A stretch of DNA of 64,000 nt from Actinomadura viridilutea (GTDB lineage Bacteria > Actinomycetota > Actinomycetes > Streptosporangiales > Streptosporangiaceae): positions 88,994 through 152,993 of the forward strand of contig PVNI01000018.1 of assembly GCA_003001795.1 (NCBI GenBank), in the 5' to 3' direction. The notes beneath the pieces were generated by a model. That model did no database searches. It was given only the letters and a program-made list of their open reading frames with translations, and had not been told where the DNA came from. How positions within the stretch are numbered: position 1 is the first letter of the stretch; each line of letters opens with the position of its first letter. Shown here one piece after another: positions 17,299-26,242 of the stretch. Both the position numbers and the translations under genes were made by a program.

Positions 17299-18465
17299 TC
17301 AGGACGGGCCCATGCTTCGGGCGCTCCGCAGGCGCCACGCGTCCTGCGGAGCGCCCGCCGTCTGCCGGACGAGCAGCTCCAGAACGGCGCGGGGGCCGCC
17401 GTGCGCGTCGGCGTGCCGCTGCCGCTCGGCGCCCGTTCCGTCCCGCAGCACCCCGGCGAGCAGCCTGCGCACCTCGGCCAGGTCTCCGGTGTCCTCCAGC
17501 GCGGGCGTGACGTGCTCGATGAGCTCGGCGGTCAGCTCGGCGGCGGGCACGCGGCGCTCCCGCAGCGGATGCACCCCCGGGCCCGTCATGCCGTGCCGCG
17601 CGGCCCACCACAGCGCCACCGCGCACACCTGATCGGACACGCGCGGCGCCTCCCGTCCCGCCGCGAGGTCGGCCAGCGCCGTGCGGACCAGTCCCCGGCA
17701 CAGCCCGGCCTGCAGCGCGGCGTCGTCGACGGTGGCGGCCGCGTCCGCCGCGCGGATCTCCACCGTCGGCAGCCGGGGGGAGGGACGGGCCAGCCAGAAC
17801 GTCATGGCCGTGTCCACCATGGCCCCGCAGTCGACCATCCGGGCCAGCTCCCGGTCGTACTCGGCGGCCGACGCGAACCACGGCGGCACCCCCGAACAGG
17901 GGAAACGGCTCATCTTCTCGATCACCCGGGTGCTGGCGAACCCGCGGTCGCGGCCCCGGTCGAGGGGCGAGTTGGCCGCCAGCGCCACCAGCGTCGGCAG
18001 CCAGGGGCGCACATGGTTGACCACCGCGACCGCCGTCTCCCGGTCCGGGACGCCGACGTGGACGTGGCATCCGCACACCTCGTAGTCGGCGAGCAGGCCG
18101 CCGCCGAGCTCGGCGATCCGCTGGAACCGCTCGCCGGGGGAGAACGGGAACGCCGGCGCGGGCGCCGCCGCCGTCGCGGTCCCCGTCGACACCAGGCGCG
18201 CGTCATCGGCGCGCGCCGCGGCGGCCAGCAGCGACCGGGCTTCGCTCAGCTGCCGGCGCAGCTCGTCCAGCCGTGTGCACACCCCGGTGGCGGCCTCCAC
18301 CTGGGTCCTCAGCAGCTCGGCCTGGAGGGCGGCGCCGGGGTCGGGCGGGGGCCCGGCGCTGGCGCGCGCCAGGACCGATTCGGCGCATGGGACCGTCGCG
18401 CCCGTCACCGGATCCACCAGGAGGAACTCCTCCTCGACCCCCATGGACAGCCCTGCCTCCGCCAT
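17299..18465 (-). CDS. Carboxylate-amine ligase, YbdK/GCS2 type
   Basis: A 388-residue enzyme of the GCS2 glutamate-cysteine-ligase family. It starts with MGVEEEFLLVDP, the glutamate-rich ATP/metal motif. CGCHVHVGVPD near residue 130 and LAANSPLDRGRDRGFASTR near 165 are both diagnostic. YbdK-type enzymes ligate glutamate to cysteine or related amines; actinomycetes often carry several copies and use mycothiol rather than glutathione, so the true substrate is open. ATG 18465 is chosen because GAGGGGG lies just upstream. It is followed on the same strand, 43 bases later, by the diiron protein, so a two-gene operon is likely. Confidence 0.85.
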   Translation of the reverse strand: MAEAGLSMGVEEEFLLVDPVTGATVPCAESVLARASAGPPPDPGAALQAELLRTQVEAATGVCTRLDELRRQLSEARSLLAAAARADDARLVSTGTATAAAPAPAFPFSPGERFQRIAELGGGLLADYEVCGCHVHVGVPDRETAVAVVNHVRPWLPTLVALAANSPLDRGRDRGFASTRVIEKMSRFPCSGVPPWFASAAEYDRELARMVDCGAMVDTAMTFWLARPSPRLPTVEIRAADAAATVDDAALQAGLCRGLVRTALADLAAGREAPRVSDQVCAVALWWAARHGMTGPGVHPLRERRVPAAELTAELIEHVTPALEDTGDLAEVRRLLAGVLRDGTGAERQRHADAHGGPRAVLELLVRQTAGAPQDAWRLRSARSMGPS

Positions 18466-18881
18466 GTCCACCCCCTCGAGACCAGCCGTTTCTACCCGTT
18501 TTGGTGGTCGATGTCCCTTGATGAGTCATCTCGGGCAGGGCCGCGCCGACCGGAGGGGACGGGGCGGCCGCGTCGGCGCTGGCGATCGGCCCGCGGGATC
18601 GGTCGTTCCACCGAGGCGCCGGGCAGTCGGTAAAGTGCGAGGCGCCCGGCCTCCGGCACCACTCACACCCCGTCGATCGCGGGAGCACTGCATTCACCGC
18701 CGGAGGCCGGGCATTCCGCCTCCTCGCATCCGCCTCCTCGCATCCGCCTCCTCGAGCGCCCGCCCGCGCCCGCCGACGCGTCTTCGGAAGCGCTTTTGGG
18801 ACCGCGCCGAGCGGGAAAGAGGGCCCCGAACCCGCGGCGCCCGGCCATGGCGCCGTCCCCGCGGATGAGGAGGCCGATCAC
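18466..18881. other. Divergent intergenic region, about 415 bases
   Basis: This gap separates the divergent ligase and aldolase genes. It contains no reading frame with convincing protein character. The stretch 18718-18752 is a short run of CTCGCATCCGC-like direct repeats. GAGGAGG at 18866-18872 is the aldolase ribosome site. Promoters must lie here but I cannot place them. Confidence 0.5.
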
Positions 18882-19931
18882 ATGGAGATCAAGGAACTTC
18901 TGGGCGACGAGGCCCAATCCCTGCTGGGCCACGAGTGCGCGACCGTCTCCCGCGACCGGCTGGCCCTGCCGGGGCCCGACTTCGTGGACCGCGTGCTGGC
19001 CGCCAGCGACCGCCCCCCGGCCGTCCTGCGCAATCTCCAGCACGTCTTCGACACCGGCCGCCTCGGCGGCACCGGATACCTGTCGATCCTGCCGGTCGAC
19101 CAGGGAGTGGAGCATTCCGCCGCGGCCTCGTTCGCGCCGGAGCCCGCCTACTTCGACCCGGCGGCCCTGTGCGAGCTGGCCGTCGAGGCCGGATGCAACG
19201 CCATCGCCACCACCGTCGGCGTGCTGGGCATGGTGGCGCGCCGGTACGCGCACCGGATCCCCTTCATCGCCAAGATCAACCACAATGAGCTGCTCACCTA
19301 CCCGAACCGCTACGACCAGGTGATGTTCGGCTCGGTCAAGCAGGCGTTCGACCTCGGCGCCGTCGCGGTCGGCGCCACCGTCTACTTCGGCGCGCCCGAG
19401 AGCATGCGCCAGCTGCGGGAGGTCCGGGAGGCGTTCGCGCACGCCCACGAGCTCGGCATGTTCACCGTGCTGTGGGCGTATCTGCGCAACAGCGCGTTCG
19501 TCAAGGACGGCGTCGACTACCACCTCAGCGCCGACCTGACCGGACAGGCCAATCACCTGGCCGCCACCGTCGAGGCCGACATCGTCAAGCAGAAGCAACC
19601 GGAGAACAACGGCGGGTTCCGCGCGCTGAAGTTCGGCAAGACCAGCGATTTGGTCTACGACGAACTGACCACCGACCACCCCGTCGACCTCACCCGTTGG
19701 CAGGTCGTCAACTGCTACATGGGCCGCGTCGGACTGATCAACTCCGGCGGCGCCTCGACCGGCCGCGGCGACCTCGCCCAGGCCGTGCGCACCGCAGTGA
19801 TCAACAAGCGGGCCGGCGGGATGGGCTTGATCGTCGGCCGCAAATCCTTCCAGCGACCGATGGCCGAGGGCGTGCGGCTGATCCGCGCCGTTCAGGACGT
19901 CTATCTGGACGATTCGATTACCGTCGCCTAA
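18882..19931 (+). CDS. fbaB: Class I fructose-bisphosphate aldolase (FbaB/DhnA type)
   Basis: A 349-residue Schiff-base aldolase that cleaves fructose 1,6-bisphosphate into triose phosphates in glycolysis. Family features are SILPVDQGVEHSAAASF near residue 65, PFIAKINHNELL near 125, AVAVGATVYFGAPES near 160 and the lysine-containing strands ADIVKQKQP and ALKFGKTSD near 230-250. GLINSGGASTGRGDL forms the phosphate-binding loop. Length matches archaeal-type class I aldolases. The ATG at 18882 is preceded by GAGGAGG at about 10 bases. It stands alone between a divergent ligase and a FAD oxidoreductase. Confidence 0.92.
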   Translation: MEIKELLGDEAQSLLGHECATVSRDRLALPGPDFVDRVLAASDRPPAVLRNLQHVFDTGRLGGTGYLSILPVDQGVEHSAAASFAPEPAYFDPAALCELAVEAGCNAIATTVGVLGMVARRYAHRIPFIAKINHNELLTYPNRYDQVMFGSVKQAFDLGAVAVGATVYFGAPESMRQLREVREAFAHAHELGMFTVLWAYLRNSAFVKDGVDYHLSADLTGQANHLAATVEADIVKQKQPENNGGFRALKFGKTSDLVYDELTTDHPVDLTRWQVVNCYMGRVGLINSGGASTGRGDLAQAVRTAVINKRAGGMGLIVGRKSFQRPMAEGVRLIRAVQDVYLDDSITVA

Positions 19932-20201
19932 CCATGGGCGCGCGATAATCGCCGCCGGTGGACGGCCGATGCCGGCGGCGCTCGACGCGGCTTCGCACGG
20001 CGGCGGAACGCCGGGCGGAGATTGCGGTCGCGCGCGCATCGAACCGCTGCCCGCTTCGCACGAATGATTCTCCCCGACCACTAAAGAACCGGCCAATCTT
20101 CACTCGGGAATCGCCCCGGCTCCTCGCGTTATACGGATCGCCGCCGCATCATTGTCCGGACGGATGAGTTCGACCCGGCTCCGATGGCGAAGGGGAGCGC
20201 C

Positions 20202-21449
20202 GTGAACGCTTCCATGGCGGATGTGGCGGTGGTGGGCGCCGGCCCGTACGGACTTTCTGTGGCTGCGCATTGCGTCGCCATGGGGCTGGACGTCATCGTT
20301 TTCGGCGAGCCCATGTGGACCTGGGCGCGGCACATGCCGCAGGGAATGCTGCTGAAATCCGAACCGCAGAATTCCAACCTGGCCGATCCGCGGGGCGCGT
20401 ACGGCTTCGCCGCGTTCTGCGAGATCCACGGGCTGCCCTGCGCCCGGAGCCTGCCGATCCCGGTGGAGCGGTTCGTCGACTACGGCCGCTGGTTCCAACG
20501 CCAGGCCGTCCCGCACGTCGACACCTCGACGGTGCTGGCGGTCCGCACCGCCGGCGGCGGGTTCGCCCTCGAGCTGGCCACCGGAGACCAGGTGCGGGCG
20601 CGGACCGTCGTGCTCGCGGTCGGCGTCGTGCCGTTCGCCCGCCGCCCCGAGCAGCTGGCCGGGCTGCCGCCCGCGCTGGCCAGCCACACCATCGACCACC
20701 ACGACTTCTCCGGCTTCGCCGGCCGGGACGTGACCGTCATCGGCGCCGGCCAGGCCGCGCTGGAGAGCGCGGTGCTGCTCGGCGAGGCGGGCGCGCGGGT
20801 GCGCCTCGTGGCCCGCGCCGAACGGCTGCGCTGGAACAGCATGCCGCTGCCGCGCCGTCCGCTGCGGGACCGGCTCCGCGCGCCCGGCTCGGGCCTCGGC
20901 GCCGGCTGGCGCACGTGGGTGTGGGCGAACCTGCCGCAGGCGGTGCGCCACCTGCCCGGGCCCACCCGCCGGCACATCGTCCGCACCGCGCTGCCCCCGG
21001 CCGGGGCGTGGTGGCTGCGCGACCGGTTCACGCACCGGATCCCCGCACTGCTGGGCTACCGGATCAACGAGGTCGCCGCCGACGACCGCGTCCGGCTGAC
21101 GCTCACCGACCGGGAAGGGCGGCGCCACCGCATCGACACCGACCACGTGCTCTGCGGCACCGGCTACGCCGTCGACCTGCGCCGCCTGTCGCTGCTGGAC
21201 CCCGTGCTGGCCGACGGCCTGCGCCGCGACGGCCTGGCGCCTCGGCTGTCGGCGCACTTCGAGACGTCCATGCCGGGCCTGTACGCGGTGGGCCTGGTGG
21301 CGTCGCACGCCTTCGGACCGGGCATGGGGCACGTGCACGGCACCGCGTTCGCCGCCCGCAGGGTGGCCGCCCATCTGGCGCGGACGCTGCCGCGCAGGTC
21401 CGTTCCGGTCTCCTCCGACACGGTCGCGGTGGGCGCCGCCGAACGGTGA
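20202..21449 (+). CDS. FAD/NAD(P)-dependent oxidoreductase (flavin monooxygenase-like)
   Basis: A 415-residue two-dinucleotide-fold flavoprotein. The FAD motif is VAVVGAGPYGLSVAAH at residues 8-23. The NAD(P)H motif is VTVIGAGQAALESAVLLG near 180, and the C-terminal ATG-like motif is seen as LCGTGYAVDLRRL. This layout matches flavin-containing and N-hydroxylating monooxygenases. The protein is distinct from the ornithine monooxygenase at 34880 and shows none of its extra substrate motifs, so its substrate is unknown. GTG 20202 is favoured over ATG 20184 because GGGGAG at 20192-20197 would otherwise be coding. A gap of 270 bases precedes it. Confidence 0.75.
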   Translation: MNASMADVAVVGAGPYGLSVAAHCVAMGLDVIVFGEPMWTWARHMPQGMLLKSEPQNSNLADPRGAYGFAAFCEIHGLPCARSLPIPVERFVDYGRWFQRQAVPHVDTSTVLAVRTAGGGFALELATGDQVRARTVVLAVGVVPFARRPEQLAGLPPALASHTIDHHDFSGFAGRDVTVIGAGQAALESAVLLGEAGARVRLVARAERLRWNSMPLPRRPLRDRLRAPGSGLGAGWRTWVWANLPQAVRHLPGPTRRHIVRTALPPAGAWWLRDRFTHRIPALLGYRINEVAADDRVRLTLTDREGRRHRIDTDHVLCGTGYAVDLRRLSLLDPVLADGLRRDGLAPRLSAHFETSMPGLYAVGLVASHAFGPGMGHVHGTAFAARRVAAHLARTLPRRSVPVSSDTVAVGAAER

Positions 21450-21723
21450 CGCGGCCCGCCCCCGGCGGGAGCGGGCGACGAGGGCGCCCCGACCTATGCG
21501 GCCGTCCGCACGCGGCCGTTGCGGAACGCCGCCGTGCCGTCGTCGGCCGATGTCGGCCGCCGGGAACGCTGCCCCGCACCGCGCGTCGACGGCCGCTCGC
21601 AGGCGGCCGCTGAGCTGGACGAACGCCGAGACGGCGCCCCGCGAGGGCGCATCCGGGCCGGCGGCCGGAAGCGGACGAAGGCCCGCCCGGCCGTCCGTCT
21701 GAAGACACATGGACGTCACCCTC

Positions 21724-21752
21724 TTGACACATGCCCGAAACAATGCCAATTT
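21724..21752 (+). promoter_or_regulatory. Candidate promoter of the LacI-family gene
   Basis: A perfect -35 hexamer TTGACA (21724-21729) is followed at 17 bases by CAATTT (21747-21752), a weak -10. Two operator-like palindromes lie just downstream, over and after the -10. The rest of the 21450-21790 gap holds no credible gene. Confidence 0.5.
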
Positions 21753-21783
21753 GATCGCTCACACGGCGGTTTGAACGATCAAA
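21750..21783. promoter_or_regulatory. Tandem LacI-type operators
   Basis: TTTGAACGATCAAA at 21770-21783 is a palindrome with the central CG typical of LacI/GalR operators (half-site TTTGA). TTTGATCGCTCACA at 21750-21763 is a second copy with one half-site mismatch. The two centres are 20 bases apart, about two helical turns, on the same DNA face. They overlap the presumed transcription start of the regulator gene, suggesting autoregulation and control of the sugar operon that follows. Confidence 0.65.
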
Positions 21784-21790
21784 TCGCCTG

Positions 21791-22819
21791 GTGACCGACG
21801 TATTGGCTGGGGGTGCGGGATCCGTGCGCGATCGCAGCGGAGTGACCATCTCCGAGGTCGCCGCGGCCGCCGGTGTCTCGCGCCAGACCGTGTCGAACGT
21901 GCTGAACGCGCCGGACCGGGTCGCCCCCGCCACCGCCGAACGGGTCCGCCGGGCGATCGACGAACTGGGCTACCGGCCGAACCGGGCCGCCCGCAGCCTG
22001 CGCGAGCGCACCAGCCGCTGCATCGGCTGCAAGATCGCCGCGCCGAACGGGCTGAACAACCTGCTGGACCGGTTCCTGCACGCGCTGACCGGCGCGGCCA
22101 CCGACGTCGGCTACCACCTGCTGCTGTTCAGCGCGTCGTCGATGGACGAAGAGCTGGCGGCCTGCGCCGAGCTGATCGGAACCGGCACGGTCGACGGCTT
22201 CGTGCTGGCCGACATCGACACCGTCGACGAGCGGCTGGAATGGTGCGCCGGGCAGGGCGTCCCGTGCGTCAGCTTCGGCCGTCCCACCGGAGGCGGGTCG
22301 TACTGGTGGGTGGACGTCGACAACGCCGACGGGATGGCGCAGTCCGTGGACCATCTGGTCGCCCGCGGCCACCGGCGCATCGCCTACCTGGGATGGCCGG
22401 AGGGCCCGCGGGTGGGCGACGAGCGGCGCGCCGGATGGCGCGCCGCCATGCGCCGGCACGGCCTGGACACCACGGGGCTGTCCGGCGCCAGCGCGGAGGA
22501 CGTCGCCGAGGTGGCCGCGGTGGCGCGGCGGATGGCGGAGCAGCCCGACCCGCCCACCGCGTTCGCCTGCGGCAGCGACACCTTCGCGGTCGCCGCCCGC
22601 CAGGCGATCGGCACCGACTCTTCAGGACGCCCCCGGGTCGAGGTCGTCGGCTACGACGACTCCCCGGCGGCGGCGCTCATGAATCCGCCCCTGTCGAGCG
22701 TGCGCCAGCCGCTCGACCAGGTGGCGCACCACATCGTCGACCTGCTGGTCCGGCAGTTCCGCGAACCCGGTGGCCCCCCGGAGGGGGTGATGTTGCGTCC
22801 GGAACTGGTGGCACGGTAG
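21791..22819 (+). CDS. LacI/GalR-family transcriptional regulator
   Basis: A 342-residue repressor. The helix-turn-helix lies at residues 18-43 (VTISEVAAAAGVSRQTVSNV) and the hinge helix follows with RPNRAARSLRERTS. A periplasmic-binding-like effector domain fills the rest, with DGFVLADIDT, GRPTGGGSYWWVDVDN and VVGYDDSPAAALMNPPLSSV. The effector is expected to be a sugar imported by the downstream ABC system. GTG 21791 gives the frame, but an in-frame GTG at 21824 is a possible alternative nearer to the HTH. The gene leads the glucan-use cluster in the same direction. Confidence 0.9.
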   Translation: MTDVLAGGAGSVRDRSGVTISEVAAAAGVSRQTVSNVLNAPDRVAPATAERVRRAIDELGYRPNRAARSLRERTSRCIGCKIAAPNGLNNLLDRFLHALTGAATDVGYHLLLFSASSMDEELAACAELIGTGTVDGFVLADIDTVDERLEWCAGQGVPCVSFGRPTGGGSYWWVDVDNADGMAQSVDHLVARGHRRIAYLGWPEGPRVGDERRAGWRAAMRRHGLDTTGLSGASAEDVAEVAAVARRMAEQPDPPTAFACGSDTFAVAARQAIGTDSSGRPRVEVVGYDDSPAAALMNPPLSSVRQPLDQVAHHIVDLLVRQFREPGGPPEGVMLRPELVAR

Positions 22820-22927
22820 CGGCCCCGGCCAGAATCCCCGCTGGCCCCCTCCGCGCGTTCTGAAGGTCGAGGGACGCGTCGGGGCGGACGGGGGCGAATG
22901 ACGCACAACCCTCTAGAGAAGGGAACG

Positions 22928-24220
22928 ATGGTGGCAACGCCTCTGACGAAGACGCTCCGCTGCGTGGTCGCAGCGGGCACGGTGCTGGCAATGACGGCGG
23001 CGTGCGGCGGAGGAGACTCCGACTCCGGCTCCGACTCCAAGGGCGCGTCCGCTGAGCTGACCGGCCGCGGACCGATCACGCTGGTCCAGGGCAAGGACAC
23101 CTCCGGCAACGTCCAGAAGCAGGTCGACGCCTGGAACGCCCAGCACCCCAACGAGAAGGTGCGGCTGATCGAGCTGCCTGAGGAGGCCGACGCCCAGCGC
23201 CAGCAGATGGTGCAGAACGCTCAGGCCAAGTCCGACGCCTACACCGTCCTCAACCTGGACGTGGTGTGGACCGCCGAGTTCGCGGCCAACCGCTGGATCA
23301 CGCCCCTGCCGCAGGAGCAGTTCGACATGTCGAAGTTCCTGCAGCCGACCATCAAGACCGGCCAGTACCGGGGCCGCCTGTTCGCCGTGCCGTGGAAGAC
23401 CGACGCCGGCCTCCTCTACTACCGCACCGACCTGGTGAAGAAGGCCGGCGCGTCCGGGCCGCCCAAGACCTGGGACGAGATGAAGCAGATCTGCGACAAG
23501 GTCGCCAAGGACGGCGTCGGCTGCTACGGCGGCCAGTTCGAGAAGTACGAGGGGCTGACCGTCAACTTCTCCGAGGCCGTGCACAGCGCGGGCGGCTCCG
23601 TCGTCGACGACCAGGGCAAGCCGCAGGTCAACACCCCGCAGGCCAAGCAGGGCCTGGACTTCCTCGCGGAGGGCTTCAAGAGCGGGTTCATCCCCAAGGA
23701 GGCCATCACCTACAAGGAGGAGGAGGGCCGCCGCGCCTTCGAGAAGGGCAAGCTGGTGTTCCTGCGCCAGTGGCCCTACCAGTACGCGCTGTCGAAGAAG
23801 TCCGACGTCAAGGACAAGTTCGACGTCGCTCCGCTGCCCGGCCCCAACGGCCCGGGCGCGCCCACCCTCGGCGGCCACAACCTGGCCATCTCCGCGTTCG
23901 CCAAGAACAAGGCGACCGCCCTCGACTTCATCAAGTACCTCACCGCTCCCGAGCAGGAGCGGGCCAACATGCTCGCGACCTCCGAGGCTCCCACCCTCAC
24001 GGAGCTCTATGACGACGCCGAGCTGAAGGAGAAGTACCCCTACCTGGACGTTCTGAAGGAGTCGCTGCTCAAGGCCAAGGCCCGGCCCGAGGCGGTGCGC
24101 TACGGCGACTTCACCAAGGCGATCCAGGAGAACGCCTACGCCGCCCTCACCGGCACCAAGTCCACCGACCAAGCGCTGGCCGACATGCAGGCCGAGCTCG
24201 GGAAGCTGACCCAGCAGTAG
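22928..24220 (+). CDS. Lipoprotein sugar-binding component of ABC importer
   Basis: A 430-residue family 1 solute-binding protein. The signal peptide ends in the lipobox MTAAC (cysteine near residue 21), followed by a Gly/Ser/Asp linker. The mature part shows typical features: VDAWNAQHPNEKVRLIELP, a RLFAVPWKTDAGLLYYRTDL ligand region and APLPGPNGPGAPTLGGHNLA. It should bind an alpha-glucoside such as maltose or trehalose, judged from the neighbouring GH13 enzyme. ATG 22928 follows AGAAGGGA. Permease genes follow 54 bases downstream in one operon. Confidence 0.93.
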   Translation: MVATPLTKTLRCVVAAGTVLAMTAACGGGDSDSGSDSKGASAELTGRGPITLVQGKDTSGNVQKQVDAWNAQHPNEKVRLIELPEEADAQRQQMVQNAQAKSDAYTVLNLDVVWTAEFAANRWITPLPQEQFDMSKFLQPTIKTGQYRGRLFAVPWKTDAGLLYYRTDLVKKAGASGPPKTWDEMKQICDKVAKDGVGCYGGQFEKYEGLTVNFSEAVHSAGGSVVDDQGKPQVNTPQAKQGLDFLAEGFKSGFIPKEAITYKEEEGRRAFEKGKLVFLRQWPYQYALSKKSDVKDKFDVAPLPGPNGPGAPTLGGHNLAISAFAKNKATALDFIKYLTAPEQERANMLATSEAPTLTELYDDAELKEKYPYLDVLKESLLKAKARPEAVRYGDFTKAIQENAYAALTGTKSTDQALADMQAELGKLTQQ

Positions 24221-24274
24221 CGGCGTCTTCCCGCCGGGGCGCGCGCCCCGGCGGGAGGATCAAGGGAGGTTTGC

Positions 24275-25297
24275 ATGACCACCGTCATCGCCGCACCCGA
24301 ACAGCCGCCCTCCACCGGCGTCAAGGCGGCCCGGCGCAAGGGCGACGTGCAGGGCTCCGGCCGCCTGGCCGCGATCCTGCTGTCGCCGACGTTCATCGTG
24401 CTCGCGCTGGTCGTCGGCTACCCGATCCTGGCGGCGCTGCGCGAGTCCCTGTTCCAGCGCGGGCAGGGCCTGGACGCCGAGGGGTTCGTCGTCGAGGGCG
24501 ACCAGTTCGTCGGCCTGGACAACTACCTCGACATCTTCTCCGGCTCGAACGCCTCGGTGTTCTGGGGCTCGCTGTGGAACACCACGTTCTTCACCGTCAC
24601 CACGGTCGTCATCGAGACGGTGCTCGGCATCTGCATGGCGCTCATCATGCACTGGGCCTTCCGCGGCCGGGCGCTGGTGCGGGCCAGCGTCCTGGTGCCG
24701 TGGGCGATCCCGACGGCGGTGTCGGCGCTGCTGTGGCGCTGGGTCTTCCAGGCCGACGGCGTCGCCAACGCGCTGATCGGCCAGCAGGTGCTCTGGACGA
24801 CCGAGGGATTCCAGGCCAAGCTCGCCGTCATCATCGCCGACACCTGGAAGACGGCGCCGTTCGTCGGGCTGCTCGTGCTGGCCGGACTGCAGATGATCCC
24901 GCGGGACGTGTACGAGGCCGCCCGGGTGGACGGCGCGTCCGCCTGGCACCAGTTCTGGCGGATCACCCTGCCGCTGGTGAAGCCGGTGCTGCTGGTCGCG
25001 ATCCTGTTCCGCATGCTCGACGTGCTGCGCATGTTCGACCTGCCGTTCGTCCTCATCGGCGCGCAGAAGGAGTCGGTGCAGACGCTGTCGATGCTGGCCT
25101 ATGACGAGGCGTCGAACCTGCGCTACGGCGTCGCGGCCGCGTACTCGACGGTCCTGTTCCTCTACGTCGCGATCGTCGCGTACGCGTTCGTCAAGCTGCT
25201 GGGCGCCGACGTGATCGGCGAGATGCGCCAGGCCGCGAGGGGCCGCCGCCGCTCCGCCCGCCTGCGTCTTCGGTTCCGCAAGGAGGTGAGCTCGTGA
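24275..25297 (+). CDS. Sugar ABC permease, MalF-like
   Basis: A 340-residue inner-membrane permease with about six transmembrane helices. The first lies near residue 37 (AAILLSPTFIVLALVVGYPI). The ATPase-contacting EAA loop reads EAARVDGASAWHQFWRITLP near residue 215. It pairs with the next gene product to form the channel for the lipoprotein above. The stop overlaps the next start by four bases, so the two are translationally coupled. Confidence 0.93.
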   Translation: MTTVIAAPEQPPSTGVKAARRKGDVQGSGRLAAILLSPTFIVLALVVGYPILAALRESLFQRGQGLDAEGFVVEGDQFVGLDNYLDIFSGSNASVFWGSLWNTTFFTVTTVVIETVLGICMALIMHWAFRGRALVRASVLVPWAIPTAVSALLWRWVFQADGVANALIGQQVLWTTEGFQAKLAVIIADTWKTAPFVGLLVLAGLQMIPRDVYEAARVDGASAWHQFWRITLPLVKPVLLVAILFRMLDVLRMFDLPFVLIGAQKESVQTLSMLAYDEASNLRYGVAAAYSTVLFLYVAIVAYAFVKLLGADVIGEMRQAARGRRRSARLRLRFRKEVSS

Positions 25298-26160
25298 GCG
25301 CATCGTCGCCGAGCGCGCCCGCCAAGCGCCGCAAGGCGCTGGTCTCGGGCAACGCGCTGCGGATGGTCGGCGTGGTCGCCATCGTGGTGTACTGCCTGGC
25401 GCCGTTCTACTGGATGATCGTGTCGTCGTTCCGGCGCCCGGAGGACCAGTTCGACAACGCGCCGCTGCCCTCGCCGTGGTCGCTGGAGAACTTCCGCGCC
25501 GTGTTCGAGCCGGACGTGGGCTTCCAGCGCGCGCTGGTCAACAGCCTGGTGGTGGCCGGGACGACCACGCTGCTGACCCTGGTGGTCGGCACGTTCGCGT
25601 CCTACGCCCTGGCGCGGCTGACCTTCCGCGGGAAGAACCTGGTGCTGGGCATGGTCATCACGACCTCGATGTTCCCCACCATCTCGCTCATCATCCCGCT
25701 GCTGAAGCTGTTCACCGACATCGGCTGGATCAACACCTACCAGGCGATGGTCGTGCCGAGCCTGTCCTTCGCGCTGCCGCTGGCGGTCTGGAACCTGACG
25801 ACGTTCTTCCGCCAGCTGCCGTTCGAGCTGGAGCAGGCGGCGATGGTGGACGGCTGCACGCGCGGCCAGGCGTTCCGGCGCATCATCATCCCGCTGGCCG
25901 CGCCCGGGGTGTTCACCACGGCGATCATCACGTTCATCGCCGCGTGGAACGAGTTCATCATCGCGCTGTCGATGGTGAACAAGAAGGAGATGCAGACCGC
26001 GACGGTGGCCATCTCCAAGTTCACCGGCGCGTACGGCTTCGACCAGCCCTTCGGCACCCAGATGGCGGCCGGAGTGATCGTCACCGTGCCGCTGGTGATC
26101 GTGGTGCTGATCTTCCAGCGCCGGATCATCGCGGGTCTGACCGCCGGCGGCGTCAAGTAG
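25294..26160 (+). CDS. Sugar ABC permease, MalG-like
   Basis: A 288-residue permease with about six helices (RMVGVVAIVVYCLAPFYWMI first). The EAA loop is EQAAMVDGCTRGQAFRRIII, and the C-terminal helix reads IVTVPLVIVVLIFQRRIIAG. It starts inside the stop of the MalF-like gene (GTGA overlap). No ATP-binding subunit is encoded anywhere nearby. In actinomycetes such importers usually borrow the shared ATPase MsiK, so energisation from elsewhere is expected. Confidence 0.93.
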   Translation: MSASSPSAPAKRRKALVSGNALRMVGVVAIVVYCLAPFYWMIVSSFRRPEDQFDNAPLPSPWSLENFRAVFEPDVGFQRALVNSLVVAGTTTLLTLVVGTFASYALARLTFRGKNLVLGMVITTSMFPTISLIIPLLKLFTDIGWINTYQAMVVPSLSFALPLAVWNLTTFFRQLPFELEQAAMVDGCTRGQAFRRIIIPLAAPGVFTTAIITFIAAWNEFIIALSMVNKKEMQTATVAISKFTGAYGFDQPFGTQMAAGVIVTVPLVIVVLIFQRRIIAGLTAGGVK

Positions 26161-26183
26161 CGCCGCCCGCCCGGCAGGCCCCA

Positions 26184-26217
26184 CCCGCAGGGGGCGCCGT
26201 TCGGCGCCCCCTGCGGG
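26184..26217 (+). terminator. Perfect 15-bp hairpin after the permease genes
   Basis: The arms CCCGCAGGGGGCGCC (26184-26198) and GGCGCCCCCTGCGGG (26203-26217) pair fully around a four-base loop GTTC. No U-tract follows, as is common in GC-rich actinomycetes. It could terminate or weaken transcription into the glucosidase gene, or protect the 3' end of the transporter mRNA. Confidence 0.75.
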
Positions 26218-26242
26218 CCGCCCCCGAGCTCGAAAGGTTGTT

